Notes: generated by a model from the sequence alone, not told the origin. A DNA stretch of 64,000 nucleotides from Deltaproteobacteria bacterium (GCA_029261855.1 JAJDAN010000054.1:1-64000), one strand, 5' to 3'. Numbered from the stretch's first letter, positions 26,717-35,610 are shown. Numbers and translations are program-made.

Positions 26717-27349
26717 CTATCGCAGCGTGTCGAAGCCCACGAAGGTGAAGAGTCGCTGTCCTTGCTCGAACGGTCTCGGCGGGCTCGTGAGCCGGTGTGC
26801 GCCGACACCGAAGAGATCGTCCGAGCCGATGAAGGCCGCTTCCTCGAAGCCGGTCGCAGCCAGCCAGCGACGGATGTCGTCCGTGCGGTCCGGCGGTCTC
26901 CGGTGGCGGGTCCAGACGACCGTGGCGCCTGGGGCGCACAGGGTCGGCAGCGCATGCAGGGTGTTTCGAATGTCCGGGAGCGCGACGTTTCCGAAGATGC
27001 CGCACATCAGAACCAGGTCTGCCGGCACCGCGCCCGCATAGGCGCTCGTCGTGGAGGCGTCGCCGCAGACGACCCCGACGCCCGGCGGGGCGTTGGCGGC
27101 GGCGCGCGCGACGAGGGTGGGGTCGAGCTCGACAAGTCGCCCCGTTACGTCCTTCGCGCGCGGGTGGTCGGCGAGCACGCCCAGCAGATCGCGTCCCTCG
27201 CCCGCGCAGGCGCTGATGGCGCGAATCGGGCCCGGGGGCATGCGGTCGAGGGCTTCGCGGATGCAGCCCTGCACAGCCCCCAGGCGGCGGTCGAGGCGCG
27301 AGCCGGGCTGGTCGTACTCGCGGTGCCAGGCCTGCCAGTCGCGCTCCAT
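26717..27349 (-). CDS. Class I SAM-dependent methyltransferase-like protein
   Basis: 210 residues from the ATG at 27349 with AGGGTGA upstream. A Rossmann-type SAM pattern is visible: IRAISACAGEGRDLLGVLADHP (motif I with GxGxD-like loop), GRLVELDPTLVARA (acidic residue after strand 2), GVVCGDAST (motif II), LVLMCGIFGNVALPD (motif IV) and FTFVGFDTL at the end. No signal peptide. It lies 28 nt past the convergent sulfatase gene and is divergent from a surface-repeat gene. The methyl acceptor is unknown. Confidence 0.78.
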   Translation of the reverse strand: MERDWQAWHREYDQPGSRLDRRLGAVQGCIREALDRMPPGPIRAISACAGEGRDLLGVLADHPRAKDVTGRLVELDPTLVARAAANAPPGVGVVCGDASTTSAYAGAVPADLVLMCGIFGNVALPDIRNTLHALPTLCAPGATVVWTRHRRPPDRTDDIRRWLAATGFEEAAFIGSDDLFGVGAHRLTSPPRPFEQGQRLFTFVGFDTLR

Positions 27350-27546
27350 GTCGCGTCACCCTGTCGAGAGGCGCCTGCGTGGCGTTCTCGGAGAAGACGC
27401 TAGCTCCGATCCGCCGCCGCTACTTGCTCCGGGCGTGATCGGCGAAGGTGCTCGGGCGACCCCAGCGTGGCGGACGGGGGGAGGCGCGATGCCGGAGCGG
27501 GTGTCGTACGTTCCGCTGCTGCAGTCTCATCTGAATGGGGGGCACC

Positions 27547-28122
27547 ATGGCTCGACTCGCTTTGCAGATCTTCACTCTCGCGCTGGCTCTCGGGGTCTTC
27601 GCGGAGGACGCCTGGGCCGAGACCAATGGCCAGCTCGCGCTGCCGGGGGTTCGCGTGCCGAGCGATCCCGACGTGAACGGGCTGCGCTTCTCGTTTCTGC
27701 ACGGCGCCAACGCGCGCATGGACGGACTCGACATCGGGCTGCTGTCGCTGAGTGAGACCCACAACATGTCCGGCGTGGGGCTGATTCTGGGCATCGGTCG
27801 CGTGACCGGCGACATGAACGGCGGCGCCCACTTCAGCCTGGTCAACATGCACGAAGGACGGGACTCGGGGCTGAACGCGGCCTTCATCAACCTCGTCCAC
27901 AGCCCCGACAACGCGCTCGACTTCGGCTTCGTGAACATCGCCACGGGCACGACGATGCTGGACATCGGCGGCCTGAACCTCAGCAAGCGCTCGACCGCTC
28001 AGCTCGGGTTCATCAACGTCACCGACGAAATCGTCGGCTTCCAGCTGGGGTTCATCAACATGGCGAAGAACGGCTTCCTGCCGATCTTCCCGTTCTTCAA
28101 CTTCGCGGTTCCCCAGGACTGA
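27547..28122 (+). CDS. Secreted surface-repeat protein, LA_2272-like
   Basis: 191 residues from the ATG at 27547, preceded by GGGGGG. The signal peptide ends at DAWAE. The mature chain is built from short Gly-x-Asn repeats: LDIGLLSLSET, VGLILGIGRV, AHFSLVNMHE, LNAAFINLVH, LDFGFVNIAT, LDIGGLNLSK, AQLGFINVTD, FQLGFINMAK. This resembles the LA_2272-type surface repeat known from Leptospira and other bacteria and suggests an outer-membrane-exposed beta structure (inference from the repeats). Its last 26 nt overlap the end of the convergent cytochrome-propeller gene. Confidence 0.72.
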   Translation: MARLALQIFTLALALGVFAEDAWAETNGQLALPGVRVPSDPDVNGLRFSFLHGANARMDGLDIGLLSLSETHNMSGVGLILGIGRVTGDMNGGAHFSLVNMHEGRDSGLNAAFINLVHSPDNALDFGFVNIATGTTMLDIGGLNLSKRSTAQLGFINVTDEIVGFQLGFINMAKNGFLPIFPFFNFAVPQD

Positions 28123-31111
28123 TTCTTCGGCGCGCGACGCGGCGGCCCGCCGCCGCCAGTGCGCCGACCAGGGTCAACAGGCCCAGGAACGACACCGTCG
28201 GCAGCTGGGACGCACCCGGCGTCGAGAGCGGATCGTTCGGGTCGGAGCCCTGGGTGACTTCCTGCCCGTCGTCGAAGCCGTCGCCGTCGGTGTCGGCCAG
28301 GGCTGCGTTCGTGCCGGTATCGCTCGCGTTGACGAACACGCCGGTTCCGGTCTCGACGCCGTCGCGCAGGTTGTCCTCGTCGCGGTCGATGCCCATGCGC
28401 ACGCCGGATCCGGGGGGCACGCAGGTGTAGGTGACGGGGCCTTCGCTGACGGCCAGGGCCCGCAGTGCTGCGTCGGTCAGGCTGCCGCCGAGATCGTCGT
28501 TGAAGACGCCTGCGCCGAAGAGCCAGCCGCGCGGGCTCCCGCCCACGGTGCCCTTGGCGATCAGGTCGCACTCGGTGACGGTGCCGCCGAGCACCAACGA
28601 GTCGAAGGCTGCGCCGGCGCGCGCGATCAGCAGGTCGATGCGCGGGTCGACGACACCGCCGTTGCTGGCGTCACGGGTGACCTGCTGCCCGACGATGGGC
28701 GCGAAGTCGGTGTCGAACGCCAGGATCAGCTGTTCGAGCTGGTCGCGCTGGGTCTGGTTCATGGAGAAGACAGCGTTGTTGAGGAACCGCTCGACGGTGT
28801 CGATGCTGCCGTCGTGCAGCATGCCGAAGCCCCGCACCTGGTCGCCCGTGTGCACGCCCGGGCTACCGCCGCTGAAGGAGACGCCGACACCGAACATCCC
28901 GACCTTCTGGTAGATGTTGCGCAGGCCGGCGATCTTGAATTCCTGGGTCTCGGTCTCGAAGCTCTGGTCGCCGCCGCTGCCGTAGAAGCCCTGGAGCGGG
29001 TCGAGCACGTGGCACTGGTTGCAGTTGAAGATGGCGTCGGTGATCGGCCCGTTGTAGAGGGTCAGTGCGGTCTGCTGGTCCGCGGTGAGCGAGTTGTCGA
29101 GGGCGCGCACCGGGTTGGGCGGGAGCGCCAGCTGCAGCGCGAAGTCGCTGAACTGCTGCATTTCCGTCGTGCCCAGGATGCCGTCCTTTCCGACCAGGCC
29201 CTCGAAGGCCACGATGAAGTTGCGGAAGGACAGGTCCTCGTCACAGGCCGAGCCGGTGGGGTCGTTGCACGGGTCCACCCCGAAGAAGCCGTTGGTGCGG
29301 TCGCCCCGCCAGTGCATGCCGCCATGGGTCGACAGCCCGCGCAGGGTCTGGGTCGTCATCGGGCCCTTCATCGGGTGGAACGGAACGCCGCCGCCGAGAG
29401 TCGCCGGCTGCGGGTTCGTCGAGACGGCGTCGTCGGGGTTGCCGAGGTCCCAGGCCAGGCTGTCGAGATCTCCGAAGATGTGGCAGCTCGCGCACGAGGC
29501 CTCGCCGTTGCCCGAGGTGGCGACCGCGTCGTACAAGAAGGGACGACCGTCGACGACGCTGGCGGGCTCGGGATTGTGGAGCGCGACTGCCTGCAGTGCG
29601 GCGCCGGTGGTCGCGTCGAGAGAGACGACGGAGTTGTCGAAACGCGTGAGCACGTAGAGCCGGTCGTTGGGCTCGTCGAGGGCGAGCCCAGCGGGCCCTC
29701 CTCCCGTATCGAAGTAGTTCGCGCTCTCGGTCGTGGGGTCGAAGTTCAGCTCGAAGGCCGCGTCCTCGATGTCGGCGGTATCGAAGACGCCGATCCGCGC
29801 GCTTCCGAAGGCCGCCACATAGAGCTTGCTGCCGTCACTCGAAACCACGGGCTGCAGCGGCGTGGCGAGGCTGTGCTGGATCTGCGTGGCGTCGACGAGG
29901 TCGGGGTCGTCCGTGTGGAGCCGGCTGTAGTCGATGTGCTGGTTGAGGTGCTGCGCGTCGACGGAGGGCCCCGCCGGGTCGATCACCGTGATCCGGGATT
30001 CCGAGAGATGCCCCTGGACGGTGCTCCCGCCGTGGTCCCCCGGGCCCTCGAAGCGGACCTCGTTCGGCGACTCGGTGTTGGTGACGTAGACCTTCCCGTT
30101 CACCGGGTTGACGGCCATGTTGAACAGGATCGTGCCCACGTGGTCGAACTCGGCGACCGAGCCGGGCGAGAGCGTGTTGGCGTCGATCGAGAAGACGTCG
30201 TGATCCGGCAGGTCGAACTTCACCAGATCGCTCCAGTTGCGAGCGAGGGTGTCTTCCCAGCGGCCGTTGGCGTTGTTGAACTTCACGATCAGGCCGACTT
30301 CCGGCGCCGCGGCACCGAAGGTGTTGTCGCTCGGCCCCGGCAGCCCGCCGGGCGCGCTCAAGCCGCTCGGCGCGCAGGGCCCGGCGCCACCGAAGCCGTT
30401 GCAGACGGCTTGCTCTGCCAGCGCGGTCGTCTGGTTGCCCGAGTGGAAGGCGGCGACGTAGACCGTGTCTCCGCTCGGCGTCGTCGCCAGCGCGCGGGGC
30501 GTGTCCGAGAAGAAGCTCAGGATCTCGACGGGGGTTCCGCCGAGGGTCGCGCCCAGAGACGTCGCGTCGAAGACCCAGACGTCCGCGCGCCCGATTCCTT
30601 CCGTGGTCAGCTGCGGATCGCCGGCTCCGGGCACCGCCGCGATGGACGCGTGGGTCCGGTGCTGGCCGCGATGTGCGGTGGTGATGAAGGCCCGGTTTCC
30701 GGTGCTGCTCGCGAAGACGATGTCGCGCGGCTCGTCGCCCACGAGCAGGGTGCGGACCACGACGGGCGGACTTGCGGACACGTCGACGACGCTGACGCTG
30801 TCGGACAGGTGATTGACGACCCAGACCTCGTCGTTCGTCCGGGCGGCTACCGCCACCGGCTCCATCCCCACCGGAACCGAATCGAGATGCGTGAGCCCAC
30901 CCCCGCCCACGGCGAAGATCTCGAGGCGGTTGTCGGGGACATTCGTCACGAACAGGCGGGTCCCGTCCGGCGACAGGGCCAGGGGACGCACCGGCCCGCT
31001 CTCGAAGGTCACGAACGAGGTCTGACCCGCGGCGCCCTGGGCGATCAGCAGCGAGGCCGCTGCGACGAGCAGCCCACGTGCGAGACGAGAAGGTCGGGAT
31101 CCGAGCAGCAT
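28097..31111 (-). CDS. Di-haem YVTN-propeller surface protein with type 3 thrombospondin repeat and IPTL-like C-terminal tag
   Basis: 1004 residues from the ATG at 31111 with GGAGAA upstream. Signal peptide LLVAAASLLIAQGAAGQ. The first 500 residues form a YVTN-type beta-propeller (VRPLALSPDGTRLFVTN, AVAARTNDEVWVVNHLSDSVSVVDV, GNRAFITTAHRG). A cytochrome c / CcP-MauG-like region follows with CASCH near 539 and CNQCH near 695. Near the end, DRDEDNLRDG and DTDGDGFDDGQEVTQGSDPNDP are calcium-binding thrombospondin type 3 repeats. The C-terminus LPTVSFLGLLTLVGALAAAGRRVARRR is an IPTL-CTERM-like sorting tag. A surface redox protein is likely; the substrate is unknown. Confidence 0.82.
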   Translation of the reverse strand: MLLGSRPSRLARGLLVAAASLLIAQGAAGQTSFVTFESGPVRPLALSPDGTRLFVTNVPDNRLEIFAVGGGGLTHLDSVPVGMEPVAVAARTNDEVWVVNHLSDSVSVVDVSASPPVVVRTLLVGDEPRDIVFASSTGNRAFITTAHRGQHRTHASIAAVPGAGDPQLTTEGIGRADVWVFDATSLGATLGGTPVEILSFFSDTPRALATTPSGDTVYVAAFHSGNQTTALAEQAVCNGFGGAGPCAPSGLSAPGGLPGPSDNTFGAAAPEVGLIVKFNNANGRWEDTLARNWSDLVKFDLPDHDVFSIDANTLSPGSVAEFDHVGTILFNMAVNPVNGKVYVTNTESPNEVRFEGPGDHGGSTVQGHLSESRITVIDPAGPSVDAQHLNQHIDYSRLHTDDPDLVDATQIQHSLATPLQPVVSSDGSKLYVAAFGSARIGVFDTADIEDAAFELNFDPTTESANYFDTGGGPAGLALDEPNDRLYVLTRFDNSVVSLDATTGAALQAVALHNPEPASVVDGRPFLYDAVATSGNGEASCASCHIFGDLDSLAWDLGNPDDAVSTNPQPATLGGGVPFHPMKGPMTTQTLRGLSTHGGMHWRGDRTNGFFGVDPCNDPTGSACDEDLSFRNFIVAFEGLVGKDGILGTTEMQQFSDFALQLALPPNPVRALDNSLTADQQTALTLYNGPITDAIFNCNQCHVLDPLQGFYGSGGDQSFETETQEFKIAGLRNIYQKVGMFGVGVSFSGGSPGVHTGDQVRGFGMLHDGSIDTVERFLNNAVFSMNQTQRDQLEQLILAFDTDFAPIVGQQVTRDASNGGVVDPRIDLLIARAGAAFDSLVLGGTVTECDLIAKGTVGGSPRGWLFGAGVFNDDLGGSLTDAALRALAVSEGPVTYTCVPPGSGVRMGIDRDEDNLRDGVETGTGVFVNASDTGTNAALADTDGDGFDDGQEVTQGSDPNDPLSTPGASQLPTVSFLGLLTLVGALAAAGRRVARRRISPGEPRS

Positions 31112-31214
31112 GCAGTTCTCCAGCGTCAGGACGGGGCCAGACCCCCATTGTTTCAGACCCGGGCCCCCGAACACAAGCCCAGGCTCTTCAATGAAGGAAC
31201 AGACGGACCCGAGG

Positions 31215-32087
31215 CTAGACTTTTTCGCTGCGTTCGAGCTCCTCGTCGTCCACAACGAGTGAATTCACGTAATCCGCCGCCAGCGATTTTTCCGGGTGGC
31301 GACCCGCGAGCTGGCCCATGAAGGGCGGGAGGATCGAGTAGCCCAGCAGTTGCCGCACGCGCGGCGACATCCTTCGCACCCGTTCGTTCGGGATCGACAG
31401 CGTGAAGTTTTCCTGCTGACGCGCCCAGGGCTCGCAGTACTGGTGGCTGAACGCCCGCCGCGAAGCAGTGGTGCGGTTCGCCCCTCCGCGGTGCAGCAGG
31501 GTCCCGGCGAAGAACACGAGGGAACCCGCCGGCATCTCGACGGGAACGAGCCGGGCTTCGATGTCGGCGGCCTGTGACGGGGCGCCCGTCTTGCCGTCGC
31601 CCGTCTTGCCGTAGCTCGCGGCGACGCGTTCGTCTCCCCAGGCGTGGCTGCCCGGGATCACCTCGGTGCCTCCGCCCGCGGCGGTGAAATCGTCCAGGGC
31701 CCAGATCGTCGACACGCTGACCGCCGGCCTCGGTCGCGCCAACGGGTAGAAGACGTCGTCGTAGTGCACGGGCTGGGGCGTCTCGCCCGGATCGATGCAG
31801 ATCGCCTGGCTCGCGGTCAGCAGATAGCCGGGTTGCAAGAGCGCGTCGACCAACGCCAACACTGCGGGGTGCTCGACGGTGCGCTCGAACACCTCGCCTC
31901 GGCCGACCAGCGAATACACCCGGCGCGTCCGCTCGCCCTCGAAGTCGTTGCGACCGGCTTGCTCGAGGTCGAGATAGGGCTGCAGCGCTTCACGGAGTGC
32001 ATCGATCTCGGCTCCGCCCAGGATGCCCTGCAGAATGACGAATCCGTGCTCGTGATAACGAGCCAGAAGCTCGTCGGTGGAGTCCAT
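31215..32087 (-). CDS. Phytanoyl-CoA dioxygenase (PhyH) family protein 4
   Basis: 290 residues from the ATG at 32087. Family pattern: YHEHGFVILQGIL, metal ligands H108 and D110 in PVHYDDVFYPLARPR, GGTEVIPGSHAWGDE, and distal His in LLHRGGANRTTASRRAFSHQY. A short tandem repeat (GKTGDGKTG) sits in the middle. The longer C-terminal helix region (MSPRVRQLLGYSILPPFMG) is seen in ectoine-hydroxylase-like relatives. It is isolated from the other three PhyH genes, 103 nt upstream of which (31112-31214 on the other side) nothing is recognised. Confidence 0.87.
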   Translation of the reverse strand: MDSTDELLARYHEHGFVILQGILGGAEIDALREALQPYLDLEQAGRNDFEGERTRRVYSLVGRGEVFERTVEHPAVLALVDALLQPGYLLTASQAICIDPGETPQPVHYDDVFYPLARPRPAVSVSTIWALDDFTAAGGGTEVIPGSHAWGDERVAASYGKTGDGKTGAPSQAADIEARLVPVEMPAGSLVFFAGTLLHRGGANRTTASRRAFSHQYCEPWARQQENFTLSIPNERVRRMSPRVRQLLGYSILPPFMGQLAGRHPEKSLAADYVNSLVVDDEELERSEKV

Positions 32088-32186
32088 GGCGGAAGCCTCG
32101 GGGCGCTGTGCGACCGCCTAGACGTAGCGCGGCGGGCAGCTGTTCGCTGCCCGCCTGGTTGCTCCGAGGCGTGACGACCCGTCCCG

Positions 32187-33704
32187 CTACTTCCACCATC
32201 CGCGCGCATTGCGCCAGTGCCCCGACCGATGGTCGTGGCAGTTCTGGTGCGACCGCACCGACGTCGGCTCGAGCATCCACTCGACACCGTCTGCTTCGAC
32301 GCTCGCCCGGATCTCGACAGGCTGCTCGGCGACGTGGCTGCGCAGCAGGAAGTAGCCCCAGCGGCTCGCCTTCGTGACGGCCAACGTTTCTCCGGTGTCC
32401 GCGTCGTAGATGCGGATCGTCGCATGCGCCGGGGCCCGGTGACCGACCACGTAGAGACCGCCGTGGCAGCTCCAGAGCGCCATCAGAACGCGCGTCGGCG
32501 GCCCCTGACTGCAGCTCTTGGGAGCATCGGTGACGGGCATCGCCTCGCTCTCCTGATCGTCGCTGCGGACCTGCGCCGCGCACGGCGGCACGAAGGGGCG
32601 GAGCTTGCCGGCGAAGGCGCCGTCCTTGTCGGCGACCAGCTCGCCGAGCATGGCGCCCGTCATGGCGTCGTGCACCTGGACGGGGGCGCTGGGCAGTGCG
32701 CCCTGCCCTGCGATCTCGAGATCCCGCCGCTTCCAGCGGGCCTCGAAGATCACCAGGTCCGACTCGTCGGGTGCGGGCAGGACGTCGATGTCGAAGGTCT
32801 CGGCTGCGGATTCCTGGGGATCGCCGTCATCCATCACCGTGACGGTCACCGTGTAGAGACCATCGACTTCGGGCGTCCCGGACAGGACGGCGGTGCCGTC
32901 CCCTCGGTCGGTCAAGTCGACGCCCGCAGGCAGGTCCAGGGCCTCGAAGGCGAGTGTGTCGCCGTCCGGGTCCGTGGCCATCAGCGCGATGTCGAGGGAG
33001 TCACCGAGGGTGAGCTGACGATCGCCAATGGCCTGGAGCACCGGCGGCATGTTTACATCGCCCACGGTGATGACGATCGTTTCTTCCGCCGTGTCGACGC
33101 CGTCGCTCACGACGAAGGTGAGGACCTGGTTGCCGATGTGCGAGGTGGACGGCGTGAATTCGAAGAGGCCCGTGCCGTCCCCGTAGTCGAGCAGGACGGT
33201 GCCGCCGAGGATCGGGTCCGTCGAGAACACCAGCAGATCGCCGTCGGCGTCAGACGCCGCGAGCGGGAAGCTGAGCAGCCTTCCGACGATGGCCTCCTGG
33301 TCGCCGATGGGGTCGAGCATCGGTGGCGTGTTGGGTTCCCCGATGGTGAGGAGAACGTCGACCATGGTGCTGAGTGCGGGCAGCCCGTCGTCGGTCGCGA
33401 TCAGCGTGACGGTGTAGAAGCCCTCGTCAGCATCCGCCGCCGTCCAGATGAAGAGGCCGTTGCCGTTGCCGTCGAGTCGGAACGTCGAGCCCAGCGGCAG
33501 GTTCGCGGCCTCCAGGGTGACGCGGTCGCCGTCCGGGTCGCTCGTGCTGACGTTGAAGGCCAGCAGCTGGCCGGGGTCGCGTTGCATCTCCGCGGGCGCC
33601 ACGATGACCGGCGGTTCGTTCGCCCAGGCAGCCGGTGCAGAGACCAGCGCGGCGAACACGAGCGAGGCGGAGAAGAGAAGCGCAGTGGGGGAGAGACGAG
33701 CCAT
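32187..33704 (-). CDS. Secreted Ig/cadherin-like multidomain protein
   Basis: 505 residues from the ATG at 33704 with GGAGG upstream. The signal peptide ends at AAWAN. Three consecutive cadherin/Ig-like repeats follow, each beginning PPVI/PPML/PPVL and containing a DPDGD or DADGD calcium site (SDPDGDRVTLEA, SDADGDLLVFST, TDPDGDTLAFEA). The C-terminal 180 residues form two further beta domains of the CHU-type (LVIFEARWKRRDLEIAGQGA, LYVVGHRAPAHATIRIYDADTG) with Cys pairs. It is probably cell-surface or matrix-associated. A CRP-type palindrome lies 76 nt upstream of the start. Confidence 0.8.
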   Translation of the reverse strand: MARLSPTALLFSASLVFAALVSAPAAWANEPPVIVAPAEMQRDPGQLLAFNVSTSDPDGDRVTLEAANLPLGSTFRLDGNGNGLFIWTAADADEGFYTVTLIATDDGLPALSTMVDVLLTIGEPNTPPMLDPIGDQEAIVGRLLSFPLAASDADGDLLVFSTDPILGGTVLLDYGDGTGLFEFTPSTSHIGNQVLTFVVSDGVDTAEETIVITVGDVNMPPVLQAIGDRQLTLGDSLDIALMATDPDGDTLAFEALDLPAGVDLTDRGDGTAVLSGTPEVDGLYTVTVTVMDDGDPQESAAETFDIDVLPAPDESDLVIFEARWKRRDLEIAGQGALPSAPVQVHDAMTGAMLGELVADKDGAFAGKLRPFVPPCAAQVRSDDQESEAMPVTDAPKSCSQGPPTRVLMALWSCHGGLYVVGHRAPAHATIRIYDADTGETLAVTKASRWGYFLLRSHVAEQPVEIRASVEADGVEWMLEPTSVRSHQNCHDHRSGHWRNARGWWK

Positions 33705-33760
33705 CGAGACCTCCGAACAGGTTCCAAGCAGATCCCCCCCGGAGGTCTCATCGGCGGCTC

Positions 33761-33801
33761 GAGCTGAGAAAAGGTGATCTGGATCACACTTTTCTCAGCT
33801 C
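33761..33801. promoter_or_regulatory. 41-nt palindrome containing a CRP-type site (GTGA-N6-TCAC)
   Basis: Outer arms GAGCTGAGAAAAG (33761-33773) and CTTTTCTCAGCTC (33789-33801) are perfectly complementary. Inner arms GTGATC and GATCAC (33774-33779, 33782-33787) extend the pairing, leaving one unpaired A at 33788. The core matches the cAMP-receptor-protein consensus closely. It lies between the VOC gene's end and the start of the Ig/cadherin-like gene, centred 76 nt before that ATG. A terminator for the VOC gene is an alternative reading; no T-run follows the stem. Confidence 0.6.
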
Positions 33802-33814
33802 GGCGGACAGGCCT

Positions 33815-34183
33815 TCAGCTCATCCGGAAAAAATTGAGCTTGTTGCCGTCCAGGTCCCGGAAGTACCCGGCATAGAAGCCCTGTCCGCGCGGACCGGGAT
33901 CGCCTTCGTTCGTGGCCCCGAGCGAGAGCGCCTTCGCATGCAGCTTCTGGATCTGCTCGTCGCTCTCCGCCTGCAACGCGACCATCACCCCGTTGCCGAC
34001 CGTGGCGGGCTGCTTGTTCTCCGGGATGAAGATCGCAAGCAAGGGGTTGTCGATTCCTGTTCCCCACCCCACGAACTGGTCGGTCTCCATGAGTCGTTTG
34101 GCTCCCAGCTCGCCCAGGAGCGCGTCGTAGAAGGCGGTAGCTCGCGCCATGTCGTTGGTGCCGAGGCAGACGTAGCCGATCAT
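33815..34183 (-). CDS. VOC/glyoxalase family protein
   Basis: 122 residues from the ATG at 34183, with AGGAGAA 5 nt upstream. One vicinal-oxygen-chelate module pair: IGYVCLGTNDMARATAFYDALLGELGAKR, the first beta-alpha-beta-beta-beta unit, then LHAKALSLGATNEGDPGPRGQGFYAGYFRDLDGNKLNFF. The terminal RDLDGNKLNF block is the usual mark of glyoxalase/bleomycin-resistance-type proteins. Metal ligands cannot be assigned with confidence. It is cytosolic. The divergent neighbour is a P450. Confidence 0.87.
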   Translation of the reverse strand: MIGYVCLGTNDMARATAFYDALLGELGAKRLMETDQFVGWGTGIDNPLLAIFIPENKQPATVGNGVMVALQAESDEQIQKLHAKALSLGATNEGDPGPRGQGFYAGYFRDLDGNKLNFFRMS

Positions 34184-34254
34184 TGGACTTCTCCTTGAAA
34201 GAAAGGCGGGCGCTCCGCAGGTGATAGCACGGGGATGAGCGTAGAATCCCAGGC

Positions 34255-35538
34255 ATGACCGCTGCCTCCGACCGCCCGCTCGACAGCTACAACGCCTTCG
34301 ACCCGGCCGTCCAGGAAAACCCCTGGCACTACTACGCACTGCTCCGGCAGGAGGCGCCGGTCTACAAGGACCCGACCACCGGGCTGTTCATGGTGTCGAC
34401 CCACGGCCTCGTGATGGATGCGATCAAGAACTGGGAGGTGTTCTCGAACCGCTTCGCCGCGGCCATGGCACCGCCCGATGGCCAGAGCGCCTTCACGGGC
34501 GCGGGCGGCGACGATGCGGCCGAGGTCGAGTCGGGATTGCTGGCGCGCCCGCTGATGCCCGTGGACACCATGCTGACCGCGGACCCGCCGGCACAGAAGC
34601 GCTACCGGTCGCTGGTCGACAAGGCGTTTCGCCTGAGCCGGGTGCGGTCACTGGCCCCGCGCATCCATGAGCTGTGCACCAACCTGATCGACGCCTTCAT
34701 CGACGAGGGCCGCGTCGAGCTACGCAGCGCCTTCGCCGTCCCGCTACCACTGTCCGTCATCGCCGAGCAGCTCGGTGTGCCCGCCCAGGACCTCCCCGAC
34801 TTCAAGAAGTGGTCCGACGGATTCGTCGCGCAGCTCGGGGGCATGGCGAGTCCCGAAGAGCAGGAACGCGCCAAGGCACTGATCTTCGAATTCCAGCGCT
34901 ACTTCGCGAAGATCGTCGCCTCGCGACGGGCGCGTCCCCAGGACGACATCATTTCGGACATGGTGAATGCCGCCGACGAACGTGGCATCCCCCTCGACAT
35001 GGCCGAGTCGCTCTCGATCCTGCAGCAGTTGCTGGTCGCGGGGAACGAGACCACTGCCAGCACCATCTGTGAGGGCGCCCGGCTCTTCGCAGAGCACCCG
35101 GAAGCCTGGGCGCGCATCCGCCAGGACCCGACGCTCATCCCGAACGCCGTCGAGGAGATCCTGCGACTCGCGACCCCTACGGCGAATATGTGGCGGATCG
35201 CCACTGAAACGACGAGCCTGGGCGGCGTCGAGATCCCCAAGGGATCGATGGTGATGCTGCGCTTCGCCGCTGCGAACCGCGACGAGGGCGTGTTCGAGGA
35301 CCCGGACCGTTTCGACATCGATCGCAAGAACGCCAACGAGCACGTGGCGTTCGGCTACGGGATCCACTTCTGTCTGGGCGCTCAGCTGGCGCGTGCCGAG
35401 CTGGTGAAGTCACTCGAGGCACTCAGTCGCCGGATCGTGACGCTCCGCATTCCGGCGGACGCAGCGCCCCTCGAGCACACCCCGAACATCCTGCTGCGCG
35501 GCCTGAAGTCGCTGCCGCTGGAATTCGAGCGCGCCTAG
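34255..35538 (+). CDS. Cytochrome P450
   Basis: 427 residues. All P450 landmarks are present: I-helix oxygen-activation motif LLVAGNETTAST near 265, K-helix ExxR in VEEILRLATP, and the haem-thiolate loop VAFGYGIHFCLGAQLARAEL with the Cys ligand near 372. DTMLTADPPAQKRYRSLVDKAF is the conserved N-terminal substrate-side helix of bacterial soluble P450s. No membrane anchor, so it needs a separate ferredoxin/reductase pair, not encoded nearby. The substrate is not predictable; the neighbouring sterol-desaturase-type hydroxylase hints at lipid or terpenoid oxidation (weak inference). Its stop forms one end of repeat copy C. Confidence 0.95.
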   Translation: MTAASDRPLDSYNAFDPAVQENPWHYYALLRQEAPVYKDPTTGLFMVSTHGLVMDAIKNWEVFSNRFAAAMAPPDGQSAFTGAGGDDAAEVESGLLARPLMPVDTMLTADPPAQKRYRSLVDKAFRLSRVRSLAPRIHELCTNLIDAFIDEGRVELRSAFAVPLPLSVIAEQLGVPAQDLPDFKKWSDGFVAQLGGMASPEEQERAKALIFEFQRYFAKIVASRRARPQDDIISDMVNAADERGIPLDMAESLSILQQLLVAGNETTASTICEGARLFAEHPEAWARIRQDPTLIPNAVEEILRLATPTANMWRIATETTSLGGVEIPKGSMVMLRFAAANRDEGVFEDPDRFDIDRKNANEHVAFGYGIHFCLGAQLARAELVKSLEALSRRIVTLRIPADAAPLEHTPNILLRGLKSLPLEFERA

Positions 35539-35610
35539 CTGGCGAAGCCAGAGGCTTCGCTTGCGACGGAAGCCGAAATCCCAAGACGGGGTCTTGGGTC
35601 GGCCTCCTAG
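35535..35610. repeat. Stop-anchored intergenic repeat, copy C (inverted relative to A and B)
   Basis: 76 bp exactly filling the gap between the convergent P450 and hydroxylase genes. The left end CTAG holds the P450 TAG. The right end CCTCCTAG, read in reverse, is TAGGAGG and holds the hydroxylase stop. The 8-bp hairpin CCCAAGAC/GTCTTGGG and the GGCTTC/GAAGCC arms are conserved with copy A at nearly every position. Confidence 0.88.

Noticed and set aside
28814-31321. 835-codon plus-strand frame antisense to the di-haem protein
   Set aside because: Val/Arg/Gly-rich shadow without domains; the minus-strand frame has signal peptide, haem sites and sorting tag.
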